From: a bacterium
GTDB lineage: Bacteria; Zixibacteria; MSB-5A5; GN15; FEB-12
DNA length: 44,834 bases
Direction of reading: 5' to 3'
Assembly (NCBI GenBank): GCA_030605565.1
Contig: JAUWIB010000050.1
Span: 1-44,834, forward strand
Part shown: positions 1 to 8,333 of the stretch, in pieces
Numbering within the stretch: position 1 is the stretch's first letter
Layout of the letters: every line of letters begins with the position of its first letter
Position numbers and translations under genes: made by a program
Notes under the pieces: generated by a model
What the model saw: only the letters and a program-made list of their open reading frames with translations
Databases searched by the model: none
Told to the model about the DNA's origin: nothing

Positions 1-125
1 TCATGAGCTACATTGACCAACACAACAGCGATCCGAAACCGTTCATCTGGAGAAAAACCGCGGAAGAGATCATCGACAAGGTCGGCCGGGCGAGGCTCGC
101 CCTGGATAATGCCCCAACAGGATGA
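1..125 (+). CDS. IS630-family transposase, C-terminal fragment (cut by window start)
   Basis: The plus-strand frame that is open from the window edge ends with TGA at 123-125. The last 40 residues include the motif DPKPFIWRKTAEEI followed by a short basic and hydrophobic helix. This is the characteristic extreme C-terminus of IS630/Tc1-mariner-type DDE transposases, where the usual form is NxxPKPFxWxKTxxEI. The catalytic DDE residues would lie upstream of the window, so activity cannot be judged. No terminal inverted repeat could be defined in the roughly 70 bases after the stop. The element sits next to, and convergent with, the flagellin gene. Family assignment is by recognition of the motif only. 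Confidence 0.8.
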   Translation, partial: MSYIDQHNSDPKPFIWRKTAEEIIDKVGRARLALDNAPTG

Positions 126-195
126 ATCACACCACTAGCTGCGCTCCCACTCGATGATGGCAGTCCACGCAGATGGACGCACTCGACAGAAAAGT

Positions 196-225
196 GACCG
201 CTGGGACGGGCAAGACCCAGCGGTC
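196..225 (-). terminator. Hairpin terminator downstream of flagellin
   Basis: A perfect 10-bp stem (GACCGCTGGG paired with CCCAGCGGTC) encloses a 10-nt loop. Read on the minus strand it lies about 50 nt after the flagellin stop codon and is followed by ACTTTTCT, a short T-rich run. This fits a rho-independent terminator for flagellin transcription. On the plus strand it could also stop read-through from the transposase, but the T-run there is poorer. Confidence 0.65.
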
Positions 226-272
226 GTTTGGTGGCCATGTAAGAATGGCCAGGGGAGGGAGGTTCTTTGGCG

Positions 273-1040
273 CTACTGACTGCCCAGCAGCTTCAAGACC
301 GAATTGGCTCCGATATTTGTGTGCGATAGTAAGGCTACCGAAGCATCCAACTGGATCATCTCCCTGACCATGTTGGCAATTTCAACGGCGTAATCGGTGT
401 CACGCAGGAGCGACTCCGCCGCCTGTAGATTCTGCGCAGTGATCTGAAGTGATGACCGTCGCGACTCCAGTTCGTTCTTTTGTGTCGCGCCGAGGTCGAT
501 CTGGACACTGTCCAGTTCGGCGATAGCTTCATCGATGACCGCCAACGATGCCTCGGCTGCTTCGGCGCTGGAGAGGTCGACATTTTCAAGCTTGCTTACA
601 TTGGCCAGCGAACCTTCGGATCCATCAAGCAGGTTGGCGCCATTGTAAACCGCACTGTCCGCTGTGCGGTTGAAGTTGTCGACAACACCGGCCGCCGCCT
701 GGTTAAGCGCCGTCTGGAATGTGTCGTTGTTGAATCCCTCATTCGCTGCGCTAACCGCGAGGCTGCGCAACTCGGTCAACTGGCTCCTCATCTCCATCAC
801 TGTTAATGATCCAGTCTCATACTTGTTGATCAGGTGAGTGGTGTTCTCGATTTCCTGATTGAGCGAACCGATCTGCGAGCGCAACTGCTCCGATATCACC
901 AGCCCAGCCGGATCATCGGAAGCGCTGTTGATCCTCATACCTGACGACAACCGCGCCATGGCCCGAGACAGGCTGGCATAGTTGTTAGCAGTACTCCTGG
1001 CCACATCCAATGATGCCAAGTTATTAATAGTGAGCCCCAT
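273..1040 (-). CDS. fliC: Flagellin (short, D0/D1-only type)
   Basis: This encodes flagellin, the filament subunit exported by the flagellar type III apparatus, at 255 residues. The N-terminal D0/D1 region (about 1-145) has the classic pattern RLSSGMRINSASDDPAG followed by long coiled helices, and the C-terminal D1/D0 region (about 160-255) carries SLLRDTDYAVEIANM. There is almost no variable D2/D3 insert between them, so this is a minimal flagellin. The start ATG at 1038-1040 is chosen because AGGAG lies a few bases upstream and the conserved N-terminus begins right there; a longer in-frame reading has no conservation. The gene is a separate unit, with its own terminator and a candidate sigma-54 promoter, downstream of the ftsZ terminator. 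No other flagellar gene is in the window. Confidence 0.95.
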   Translation of the reverse strand: MGLTINNLASLDVARSTANNYASLSRAMARLSSGMRINSASDDPAGLVISEQLRSQIGSLNQEIENTTHLINKYETGSLTVMEMRSQLTELRSLAVSAANEGFNNDTFQTALNQAAAGVVDNFNRTADSAVYNGANLLDGSEGSLANVSKLENVDLSSAEAAEASLAVIDEAIAELDSVQIDLGATQKNELESRRSSLQITAQNLQAAESLLRDTDYAVEIANMVREMIQLDASVALLSHTNIGANSVLKLLGSQ

Positions 1041-1281
1041 AGGTGCTCCTTTCAGACAAGCCGGAAGTGGCGTTGTTGCTTCGATAGAAAACGGAGCAGG
1101 ATCTATGCCGCGCCGACGAATAGTTAAGTTGTTGGTTGATTGTCGGTTGGAAACACAGCCGGGAAAGCCGGATCTCAAACCGGGCTATTGTGGGGGATTT
1201 GCTCCATGGTCTGTGGGAAAAAATCGAAAGTGCTCGCCAGTTCTGAGCGGTGAAGATCGCGCTCTTCTGTTGGAGATGTGG
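1041..1281. other. Flagellin upstream intergenic region
   Basis: This spacer lies between the flagellin start and the ftsZ terminator. It holds a candidate sigma-54 site at 1096-1109 and the flagellin SD sequence. I see no conserved coding frame; the open frames here are short and unconserved. No sigma-28 (TAAA / GCCGATAA-type) promoter with both elements was found on the minus strand. Confidence 0.5.
1096..1109 (-). promoter_or_regulatory. Candidate sigma-54 (RpoN) promoter of flagellin
   Basis: Minus-strand GGCATAGATCCTGC has the invariant GG-N10-GC spacing of -24/-12 promoters and resembles the consensus GGCAC-N5-TTGC (GGCAT and CTGCT here). Transcription would begin about 40-45 nt before the flagellin ATG. 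Flagellin genes are RpoN-controlled in several phyla, so the context fits. A motif this short can occur by chance, and no activator site was identified. Confidence 0.35.
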
Positions 1282-1330
1282 CTGAAAGAAAACCAGCGCC
1301 GCCGGCTGGGTAGTGGTGCCGACGGCGCTG
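1282..1330 (-). terminator. Rho-independent terminator of the dcw operon, after ftsZ
   Basis: The two arms are 1294-1301 and 1323-1330 (CAGCGCCG with CGGCGCTG). The stem continues, after a 1x1 mismatch, as CGGC (1303-1306) with GCCG (1318-1321), and the loop is 11 nt. On the minus strand the stem is followed directly by GTTTTCTTTC. This is a strong intrinsic terminator about 90 nt past the ftsZ stop, and it separates the division operon from flagellin. Confidence 0.75.
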
Positions 1331-1421
1331 AAGTGGAGGAACCAAGAATCAAATGGACCGACCGGCCTGCGGCCGGACCACGTTACTTTCAAATCGAACT
1401 GTCGCGCGGGCGACAGGTCAC

Positions 1422-2705
1422 TTAGCTGTTCTCATCCAGTCTCCTTATGTAGGCCGGGATGGTCAGGTCATCTTCGGAGAACAGCGGAACCCGAAGGCGG
1501 CTGCCGTTGCCGTTGCCTCCGATTCGGCCGGGTGTATCGCTCGAACTCGCCACCGGCTCCGGCTCATTCATACTGGAGGTCAGGGCTGTCGCAGCTTCGA
1601 CCGGCTGGATAGCCGGAGGGTTCTTTCGCGGCAGAACCACGGCATTGTCAGGGAAGAGCGACATCGGTTGACCGGAAGCGGAGGAACGGGACGCAAATCT
1701 CGTATCCTCTTTGGCGGGCCGATATTCCTCCTGTTCGCCGATGCCGGTCGCGATTACTGTGACCCGCATCTGATCTTCCATTTCGGAATCGAGCACGGCT
1801 CCGAAGATGATATTGGCATCGCTGCCGGCTTCTTCGTAGATCAGCGAGGTAGCCGTGTTGACGTCGAACAGGGTCATATCGTCACCACCGGTGACGTTGA
1901 TGAGTACGCCTTTGGCCCCGCCGATCGAGACATCTTCAAGTAACGGTGATGAGATCGCCTGGCGCGCCGCTTCGGTTGCCTTCTCGTCCCCCGTGCCGAA
2001 GCCGGTTCCCATGATAGCGTTGCCCATCTCCGACATCACCGTGCGTACATCGGCGAAGTCGCAATTGATCAAACCCGGGATAGTAATCAGATCAGATATC
2101 CCTTTGGTCGCCTGATGCAGGATTTCGTCGGCGACGGCAAAAGCCTCGGTGAGTTTGGTCCGTTTGTCGACGATCTGGAGCAATCGCTCATTAGGAATAG
2201 TGATGAGGGTGTCGACTTTCGCTTTGAGTTCGGCCAGTCCCTGGTCGGCGCGCTGGATTCGTTTGTTGCCTTCGAAGCGAAACGGTCTGGTCACGATAGC
2301 CACCGTCAGAGCGCCGGCCGCTTTGGCGATCTCAGCCAGTACCGGGGCGCCGCCGGTGCCGGTACCGCCACCCATTCCAGCGGTGATGAAAACCATGTTG
2401 GGATTGCCGATAGCTTCGGCTACCTGTTTACGATTTTCTTCCATGGCCCGCTGCCCCACCGCCGGTTCGGCCCCGGCCCCCAGACCGCCGGTGACTTCCT
2501 GACCGATCTGGATTTTGGTGTTGGCCAGGTTTTGATCGAGGACCTGGGAGTCAGTGTTGATGGCAATGAACTCGACTCCCTTCAGACCGGACTGGATCAT
2601 GCGGTTGACGGCGTTACCGCCGCCGCCGCCGACGCCGACCACCTTAATGTTGGCATAGCCGATGAAATCATCGGCGAAATTGAATTTGTGCTTGGTCTCT
2701 GCCAC
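1422..2705 (-). CDS. ftsZ: Cell division GTPase FtsZ
   Basis: This is the tubulin-like GTPase that forms the Z ring, at 427 residues. The nucleotide-binding start [15 protein letters not shown], the tubulin signature GGGTGTG (about residues 112-118), and the T7-loop region are all present. A Ser/Pro/Gly-rich linker follows, and the protein ends in the conserved C-terminal peptide IPAYIRRL that binds FtsA. The start is taken as GTG at 2703-2705 because AAGGAGG lies 8 nt upstream; an in-frame TTG 30 nt earlier would place that SD inside the gene. It is the last gene of the dcw operon, 26 nt after ftsA, and is followed by a strong terminator. Confidence 0.97.
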   Translation of the reverse strand: MAETKHKFNFADDFIGYANIKVVGVGGGGGNAVNRMIQSGLKGVEFIAINTDSQVLDQNLANTKIQIGQEVTGGLGAGAEPAVGQRAMEENRKQVAEAIGNPNMVFITAGMGGGTGTGGAPVLAEIAKAAGALTVAIVTRPFRFEGNKRIQRADQGLAELKAKVDTLITIPNERLLQIVDKRTKLTEAFAVADEILHQATKGISDLITIPGLINCDFADVRTVMSEMGNAIMGTGFGTGDEKATEAARQAISSPLLEDVSIGGAKGVLINVTGGDDMTLFDVNTATSLIYEEAGSDANIIFGAVLDSEMEDQMRVTVIATGIGEQEEYRPAKEDTRFASRSSASGQPMSLFPDNAVVLPRKNPPAIQPVEAATALTSSMNEPEPVASSSDTPGRIGGNGNGSRLRVPLFSEDDLTIPAYIRRLDENS

Positions 2706-2731
2706 GACTTGTTCCTCCTTGAACGAGCTAT

Positions 2732-3952
2732 TCAAAAGCGTTTTGTAATCCAGGTTTCAAATCTCTTAATCCAGCCGCGCGCCGAGGAGCGGCTCTCGGT
2801 CATGATTTCTCCACGAAAGCTGTGCGCCAACAGACCGTGGACGGTATCATAGCGTCCGGTGGCCAGTTCTTCCGGTGTATGTTCGATCAATTCGATGGCG
2901 CCGACGCGGACCCTGGTATCGAAAATCTGCTCGGCCAGTTCCACCGTCCCGTCAAGCATAGCGCCACCGCCGGTTAATACCAGGCCGCCGGTCAGCATGT
3001 CGGTAACGGCTGCCTTCTTGACTTCCCGAAAAGTCAGCGAGAGGATTTCCTCCATGCGCGGTTCGATGATCGAAGCCAGGACGTTGCGGGATATCTCCTT
3101 GGGCGTCCGTCCGGAAGCGGAGGGAATGCTGAGCATTTCCTCGGGATCGACCATCGCCGCCACCGCCGAGCCGTATGACAGCTTGAGCGTCTCGGCCTGG
3201 TCGACTGAGCATCTCAATCCGATGGCTATATCATTGGTGACGTTTCGTCCGCCGAGGGGAATCACCGAAGTGTGCCTGACAGCGCCCTCGTGGAATACCG
3301 AAAGATTGGTATGGTCACCACCAATATCAAGCATGACTATTCCCAACTCGGTTTCCTCATCGGTCAACAGAGCGCCGGCCTGGGCCAATGACTCGAGGAC
3401 CATGCGATCGACGCCGAGGTGACACCGTTCCAGAGCCCGGTAGATGTTCCTGGCGGTTGTTATCGAAGCGGTAACGATATGCGCCTCGACCTCCAGCCTG
3501 ACTCCGGTCATGCCGACCGGATCCTTGATGCCGGACTGATCATCGACCGAAAAAGTTTGCGGGATGACATGAATGATCTCGCGATCGACCGGTATAGCCA
3601 CAGTTCGGGCAGCCTCAATAGCGCGCTTGACATCGGCCCGGGTGATTTCATTGTCGGAACGACCAACGGCAATCACGCCATGACTGTTGATGGAGCGGAT
3701 GTGCTCACCGGCGATACCGACCGTAATGCGATCGATCTCAGTACCGGAGGTCATCTGAGCGTCTTTGACGGCGGTGGTAATAGAACGCACTGTTTTTTCC
3801 ATATCAATCACGACACCGCGCCGCAAGCCGTCGGCGGCCGATTCTCCATGACCGACAACATAGATCCGTCCCTCATCGTCGGCTTCGCCGACCAGGGCCA
3901 CGATCTTGGTGGTGCCGATATCAAGCGCCGCTCTTAGGTTCTCGCCCGCCAT
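2732..3952 (-). CDS. ftsA: Cell division protein FtsA
   Basis: This is the actin-like ATPase that tethers FtsZ to the membrane and recruits later division proteins; 406 residues, usual for the family. The actin-fold phosphate-1 motif DIGTTK is at the N-terminus, phosphate-2 appears as [13 protein letters not shown], and the adenosine motif TGGGAMLDG comes later. The C-terminus is basic and amphipathic ([15 protein letters not shown]), as expected of the membrane-targeting helix. The ATG at 3950-3952 is preferred, with GGGGGA upstream; a GTG 21 nt earlier would overlap ftsQ. The stop is close to the ftsZ start, so the two are co-transcribed and FtsA and FtsZ output is probably coupled. Confidence 0.96.
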   Translation of the reverse strand: MAGENLRAALDIGTTKIVALVGEADDEGRIYVVGHGESAADGLRRGVVIDMEKTVRSITTAVKDAQMTSGTEIDRITVGIAGEHIRSINSHGVIAVGRSDNEITRADVKRAIEAARTVAIPVDREIIHVIPQTFSVDDQSGIKDPVGMTGVRLEVEAHIVTASITTARNIYRALERCHLGVDRMVLESLAQAGALLTDEETELGIVMLDIGGDHTNLSVFHEGAVRHTSVIPLGGRNVTNDIAIGLRCSVDQAETLKLSYGSAVAAMVDPEEMLSIPSASGRTPKEISRNVLASIIEPRMEEILSLTFREVKKAAVTDMLTGGLVLTGGGAMLDGTVELAEQIFDTRVRVGAIELIEHTPEELATGRYDTVHGLLAHSFRGEIMTESRSSARGWIKRFETWITKRF

Positions 3953-3953
3953 C

Positions 3954-4679
3954 TCAGTCTTTCCCCCGTACACAAACGACCATCTTGTTAAAGCGAAGAT
4001 CCAGCACCCGGGCCTCGTTCAGATCAACTCCGTAGCGGGTGATGAACTGTACGAATCGATCCAAGTCTTCAGGCAATGTCTCCGCCCGCAGTTTCAGTCG
4101 GTAAGGCATGCCGCTTACGGTCACGGACAGTCCGAACCGATCGGTGAAGTCGATTTCCTCGATAAGTCTATAGAGATCGCGGTGGTCACTCCTGGTGCGG
4201 CGCAACTGCTGAACAACAACTTCGACTCTGGCGTCAGCACAGCGCTGAAACATCTTACCTGCGGTCAGGCCGGTCAGCACCGGACGTTCCCAATTCTCCA
4301 CCGGGGTAACAAGGGGCACCACCCGACCATGATCCTCAACGCCGAACAGCCGCCCGGTCCGATTGTCCAGCAGGAAGCACTCCGGCGTGAAGCGATTGGT
4401 ACTGATTCTCAAACGGTGGGGCAATGACCAGGACAGGTCGACTTTGTAAACACCGCTGTCGGCCAGCATCCGCATTGCCAGACTGTCCAGCGACTGACCG
4501 GGACCCTGCCTTGTATCCAACATCGCGAACCGCTCGGGCCAGTCTTTGACCGGAACATCATCCAGCGTCACCTCACGCAAACGACAGGCCGCAGTGTAAT
4601 TCACAACCACCGTGAGCGCCACGCCGATAAGTGAGACGGCAACAAGACCAAGTTTCATCCTGGTTGACATCCGCTTCAT
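3954..4679 (-). CDS. ftsQ: Cell division protein FtsQ/DivIB (divergent)
   Basis: This is a bitopic membrane protein of the divisome that normally joins FtsL and FtsB and links them to FtsWI. It has 241 residues: a short basic cytoplasmic N-terminus, one transmembrane helix at about 9-27 (LGLVAVSLIGVALTVVV), and a periplasmic part of about 210 residues. The POTRA region is weakly conserved by eye, but FtsQ-like features remain, such as PHRLRIS and the late segment LDLRFNKMVVCVRG. Its position between murC and ftsA is the standard ftsQ position. The ATG overlaps the murC stop as ATGA, so translation is probably coupled. The assignment rests on architecture and position more than on sequence. 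Confidence 0.85.
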   Translation of the reverse strand: MKRMSTRMKLGLVAVSLIGVALTVVVNYTAACRLREVTLDDVPVKDWPERFAMLDTRQGPGQSLDSLAMRMLADSGVYKVDLSWSLPHRLRISTNRFTPECFLLDNRTGRLFGVEDHGRVVPLVTPVENWERPVLTGLTAGKMFQRCADARVEVVVQQLRRTRSDHRDLYRLIEEIDFTDRFGLSVTVSGMPYRLKLRAETLPEDLDRFVQFITRYGVDLNEARVLDLRFNKMVVCVRGKD

Positions 4680-6049
4680 AGTTTTTCTAATGCTTCCATC
4701 AATTCGTCGCGGACGAGAGTGATCGATCCGGCGCCCATAATTATGACCAGATCACCCCTCCGGGCGATCCCGGTGACCGCCGCTGCTACCTTCGCACGCG
4801 ATCCGATACAAGTGAACTTGCCACCGCTGAGCTTTTCAGCCTGCCGCGCGATCAACTCGGAAGTGACACCGGGGATCGGCTTCTCGCGGGCCGGATAGAT
4901 ATCTGTCAGCAGGCATTCGTCGGCAATCGCCAGAGCCTCGGCAAACTGTCCGGCATACTGTTGCGTGCGGCTGTACAGATGCGGTTGGTAGACCACGATC
5001 ACCCGTCGACCGTAGATCTCTTTAGCCGTGGTGAGGGTGGCGGTGATCTCGGTGGGATGGTGAGCGTAGTCGTCCACTAAGAGGATATCATTGACTTCGC
5101 CAACAATCTCAAAGCGACGGGCTACGCCGCCGAAAGATGCCAAGCCTTCGGTGATGGCCGCCACCGGCGCCTCAATCTCTCGACAAGCGGCGACAGCGGC
5201 TAAGGCGTTGGCGACGTTATGGCGTCCGGGAACCCTGATACTCACCCTTCCCAACTGGTCCGTTCCATGGTAAACGTTGAATACCGACCGTCCCGGCAAC
5301 AATTCGATATCCACCGCTCGATAGTCGGCGGTAGCATCAAAACCGAAGGATACCACCGGCCGAGTGATCCGCGAACGCACGGCGGCCAGGTTGGCGTCAT
5401 CAGCCGAGATGATCGCCGAACCGTAAAACGGCACACTGTTCATGTAGGTCACAAATGACGTCAGGAGGTCATCCATCCCGTCGTAGCAATCCATGTGATC
5501 GGCCTCGATATTGGTGACCACGGCTATGGTGGGATACATGACCAGGAATGAACGGTCGTACTCATCCGCTTCGGCCACCAGATAATCGCCGCCGCCCAAG
5601 GCAGCGCCGCTGCCGAGCCCGGCGACGATGCCGCCCACGATTATGGTTGGGTCGTATCCGGCCAATTGCAGGACGCGACCTATCATGGACGTTGTTGTCG
5701 TCTTGCCATGCGTGCCGGAGACACCGATGGATTGCTTGAGCCGCATCAATTCACCAAGCATCTCGGCTCGCTTGATAACCGGGATACCCCGGCTTCGCGC
5801 GGCTGCCACCTCGGGGTTGTCGTCGCCAACAGCAGAAGAGATCACGACCAGGTCGGCATCCTGCAGATTCTCAGCCGAATGCTCTTCGTAGACTGCCACA
5901 CCGAGCGACTCTAAATATTGGGTGACGCTGCTCGGCGTGAGATCGGAGCCTCTGATTTTGAAACCGAGGTTGTGCAATAACTCGGCGATACCGGACATGC
6001 CCGCGCCGCCGACACCTACGAAATACAGTTTCTTGAACTTACCGAACAT
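4676..6049 (-). CDS. murC: UDP-N-acetylmuramate--L-alanine ligase MurC
   Basis: This is the first amino acid ligase of peptidoglycan precursor synthesis; it adds L-alanine to UDP-MurNAc using ATP in the cytoplasm. The protein has 457 residues with the Mur-ligase three-domain plan: the N-terminal UDP-binding motif FVGVGGAGMSG (about 10-20), the ATP P-loop GTHGKTT (about 112-118), the metal and carbamate region, and the C-terminal DDYAHHP motif typical of MurC. The ATG at 6047-6049 is chosen, with GAGGAAC just upstream. An in-frame GTG at 6101-6103 overlapping the murG stop as GTGA is a real alternative and would add 18 residues. No murB follows, unlike in many dcw clusters. Confidence 0.96.
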   Translation of the reverse strand: MFGKFKKLYFVGVGGAGMSGIAELLHNLGFKIRGSDLTPSSVTQYLESLGVAVYEEHSAENLQDADLVVISSAVGDDNPEVAAARSRGIPVIKRAEMLGELMRLKQSIGVSGTHGKTTTTSMIGRVLQLAGYDPTIIVGGIVAGLGSGAALGGGDYLVAEADEYDRSFLVMYPTIAVVTNIEADHMDCYDGMDDLLTSFVTYMNSVPFYGSAIISADDANLAAVRSRITRPVVSFGFDATADYRAVDIELLPGRSVFNVYHGTDQLGRVSIRVPGRHNVANALAAVAACREIEAPVAAITEGLASFGGVARRFEIVGEVNDILLVDDYAHHPTEITATLTTAKEIYGRRVIVVYQPHLYSRTQQYAGQFAEALAIADECLLTDIYPAREKPIPGVTSELIARQAEKLSGGKFTCIGSRAKVAAAVTGIARRGDLVIIMGAGSITLVRDELMEALEKL

Positions 6050-6099
6050 AGTTCCTCGACACCGGAAGGCTTTGGTTTCTTTCGTGACCGTGGAGCTCG

Positions 6100-7236
6100 T
6101 CACACCCGGTCAACTCCACGAGCTTCTTCAATCAGCTTGATGATGTCCTCGGCGATGACATCCACGGCCGGCTTCTTTTCACTGGTCGCCGCGACCACCG
6201 ACGCTTTCATGGCGGCATATCGATCCGACTCGAACAGTTCGACAACAGTGTCGATCAGATCGGTTCGGTCCAGATCGTCTGGATCGATCACGACGGCCAA
6301 CCCCCTCTGGGCGAACTCCAGAGCGTTCTTGCGCTGGTGATCTTCGGCCGCGTGTGGATATGGCACCAGTATCGAGGGGATACCGGTGGCCGTCAGTTCG
6401 GCCAGGGTCAATGCCCCGGCCCGCGCCACGGCAATGTCGGCAGCCGCGTAGACCAGATTCATTTTATCAGCAAACGGGAAAAGGGAGCAACACGAAGCCT
6501 TATCGCCCGCGTCAACGGTCACATCCTTGTAATCCCTCTTCCCCGTTTGCCACAAAAGTTGATACTTGTCGGTCAGAGATTTATTCTTGAGACTTTGTAG
6601 TACTGCCTGGTTTATCGCCCGCGCTCCCTGACTGCCGCCCAGCACGAGAATCGTGCGCTTGTTGGGATCGAGCCCGAACGCTTTCATCGCCTCGCCTCGG
6701 TTGCCACCAAGAACCGAAGAGCGCACCGGGTTGCCGGTGACAAGAAGTTCAGCCGGGGTATCCAGATAGTCGGCGGCGCGTTCAAAACCGAGATATATCT
6801 TTCGCGCATGGCGCGCCGACTGTCGAGTGGCGATGCCGGGGTAGGAGTTCTGTTCCTGCAGGACGGTTGGGATCTTCCGCGTGCGGGCCATTCGCAGGAC
6901 CGGCCACGAAACGTAGCCGCCGGTGCCCACAACGATATCGGGAGCAAACCGACCCAGCAGCAGCCGAGCTTTGAACAACGCGCCCGCCACCACGAACGGC
7001 AACAGCAGATTCCTCGGAGTGAAAGAACGAACCAGCCCGCGCATGTTAATCAGGTGCAATGGATACCCCAGAGTGTCACGAATGCGATATTCCAGACCAC
7101 GCTTAGTACCGACGAACCTGATATCGACTTCGCCGCGTCCCTCCAGCAGTTGAGAAATGCGGTCGGCGATTGCAACCGCCGGATAGAGGTGCCCGCCGGT
7201 CCCGCCCCCGGCGAAGAGCATCTTGTAGCGGGTCAT
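6100..7236 (-). CDS. murG: Lipid II synthase MurG (GlcNAc transferase)
   Basis: This is a membrane-associated GT-B glycosyltransferase that adds GlcNAc from UDP-GlcNAc to lipid I to form lipid II; 378 residues. The N-terminal glycine loop GGGTGGHLYPA (about 10-20) and the second loop LGGSQGARAIN (about 200) are diagnostic of the family, as is the donor-binding region ARAGALTLAE. The start ATG overlaps the ftsW stop as ATGA, and the gene ends 50 nt before the preferred murC start. Position and sequence agree, so confidence is high. Confidence 0.97.
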   Translation of the reverse strand: MTRYKMLFAGGGTGGHLYPAVAIADRISQLLEGRGEVDIRFVGTKRGLEYRIRDTLGYPLHLINMRGLVRSFTPRNLLLPFVVAGALFKARLLLGRFAPDIVVGTGGYVSWPVLRMARTRKIPTVLQEQNSYPGIATRQSARHARKIYLGFERAADYLDTPAELLVTGNPVRSSVLGGNRGEAMKAFGLDPNKRTILVLGGSQGARAINQAVLQSLKNKSLTDKYQLLWQTGKRDYKDVTVDAGDKASCCSLFPFADKMNLVYAAADIAVARAGALTLAELTATGIPSILVPYPHAAEDHQRKNALEFAQRGLAVVIDPDDLDRTDLIDTVVELFESDRYAAMKASVVAATSEKKPAVDVIAEDIIKLIEEARGVDRV

Positions 7237-8333
7237 CGCGGCACCGTCCTTCGCGAAAGGTTCAGGAGCACACCGACCGCCGCGCTTGACATGACAAGCG
7301 ACGACCCCCCATAAGAAATGAACGGCAACGGCAATCCGGTCACCGGCAGCAACGATGTCACCACCCCGATGTTGACGGCGATGTTGACAAAGAGCGACAG
7401 GGTCATGCCACCGGCCAGGAGGTAGCCGAACTTGTCCGGCTGCGTGAACGATATCCTGAGACCCCGCCAGAGCAGGTAGAACAGGAGCGTCAGAATTACC
7501 ATGAGGCCCAGCAGACCTATCTCCTCACCAGTCGCTGCGAAGATGAAATCGGTATGCGGATAAGGCAGAAAGAACAGTTTCTGATGACCCTCCCCGAGAC
7601 CGACGCCGAGCCAACCGCCGGCGCCCAGCGTCAAAGCCGCCTGCCTGGCCTGATAGCTCCCCTGCAGAGGATCGGCCACTGCAGCCACGAAGTCCATGAT
7701 GCGAGCTTTCTTGTAGCCCAGGCCGAATACGACCAACAAGGCCATAGCTACCATCGGCGCCGCCGCGCCGAGCAGATGTTTGATGCGCGCCCCGGCCAAA
7801 AAGAATATGCCCACGACAGTGATGGATATTACGATTGTGCTGCCGAGATCGGGTTCGAGAAGCACCAGCAGCAACCCGACTCCTGTCAGCGGGAGGTATG
7901 GCCACAACAGTTGGCGCAGGTCAGTGAGGTCGCGACGTGGGTTCGACAATGAAAAGGCCAGGAAGAAAACGAGAACGAAGCGGAATATCTCGGACGGCTG
8001 ACCGGAGAACGGACCCAGGGCAATCCAGCGGTGTGCTTCGTTGCGGACCGGTCCGACAAACGCCAGGGCCAACAGCACCATACTTACCAACAAAGCCGGA
8101 ACCGAGTAGATGGCCATTCGGCTAAGGTTCAGTTTGCTGATTACGAATACCGCACCCAGCGAAAGCATCGCCCATAGACACTGCTGCCGCAGGAACAACA
8201 AGTGTGAACCGAAGCGTCCTTCGGCCAGTATCGAAGATGTTGAGTAGATCATAACCAAACCGATAACCATCAGCGCCAAATAAGCCAGCAGCAATCCTTC
8301 GTCGACAGTGCTTTTAGTCAGCGATCGTTTCAT
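7233..8333 (-). CDS. ftsW: Peptidoglycan glycosyltransferase FtsW (SEDS family)
   Basis: This is the septal SEDS glycan polymerase that works with FtsI to polymerise lipid II at the division site; 366 residues with about ten hydrophobic helices. The SEDS signatures visible are LEPDLGS, in the region carrying the catalytic Asp, the segment GEGHQKLFFLPYPHTDFIF, and the C-terminal GLPLPFISYGGSSL. The start ATG at 8331-8333 lies inside the 3' end of murD (about a 20-nt overlap), with AGGAAAG upstream. Longer in-frame readings are unconserved and mostly Arg/Ser-rich, the shadow of murD. Confidence 0.96.
   Translation of the reverse strand: MKRSLTKSTVDEGLLLAYLALMVIGLVMIYSTSSILAEGRFGSHLLFLRQQCLWAMLSLGAVFVISKLNLSRMAIYSVPALLVSMVLLALAFVGPVRNEAHRWIALGPFSGQPSEIFRFVLVFFLAFSLSNPRRDLTDLRQLLWPYLPLTGVGLLLVLLEPDLGSTIVISITVVGIFFLAGARIKHLLGAAAPMVAMALLVVFGLGYKKARIMDFVAAVADPLQGSYQARQAALTLGAGGWLGVGLGEGHQKLFFLPYPHTDFIFAATGEEIGLLGLMVILTLLFYLLWRGLRISFTQPDKFGYLLAGGMTLSLFVNIAVNIGVVTSLLPVTGLPLPFISYGGSSLVMSSAAVGVLLNLSRRTVPR

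Noticed and set aside
1041-1281. Sigma-28 promoter for flagellin
   Set aside because: A CCGACAAT-like -10 can be picked out, but no TAAA-type -35 is at the right distance; the sigma-54-like element fits better.
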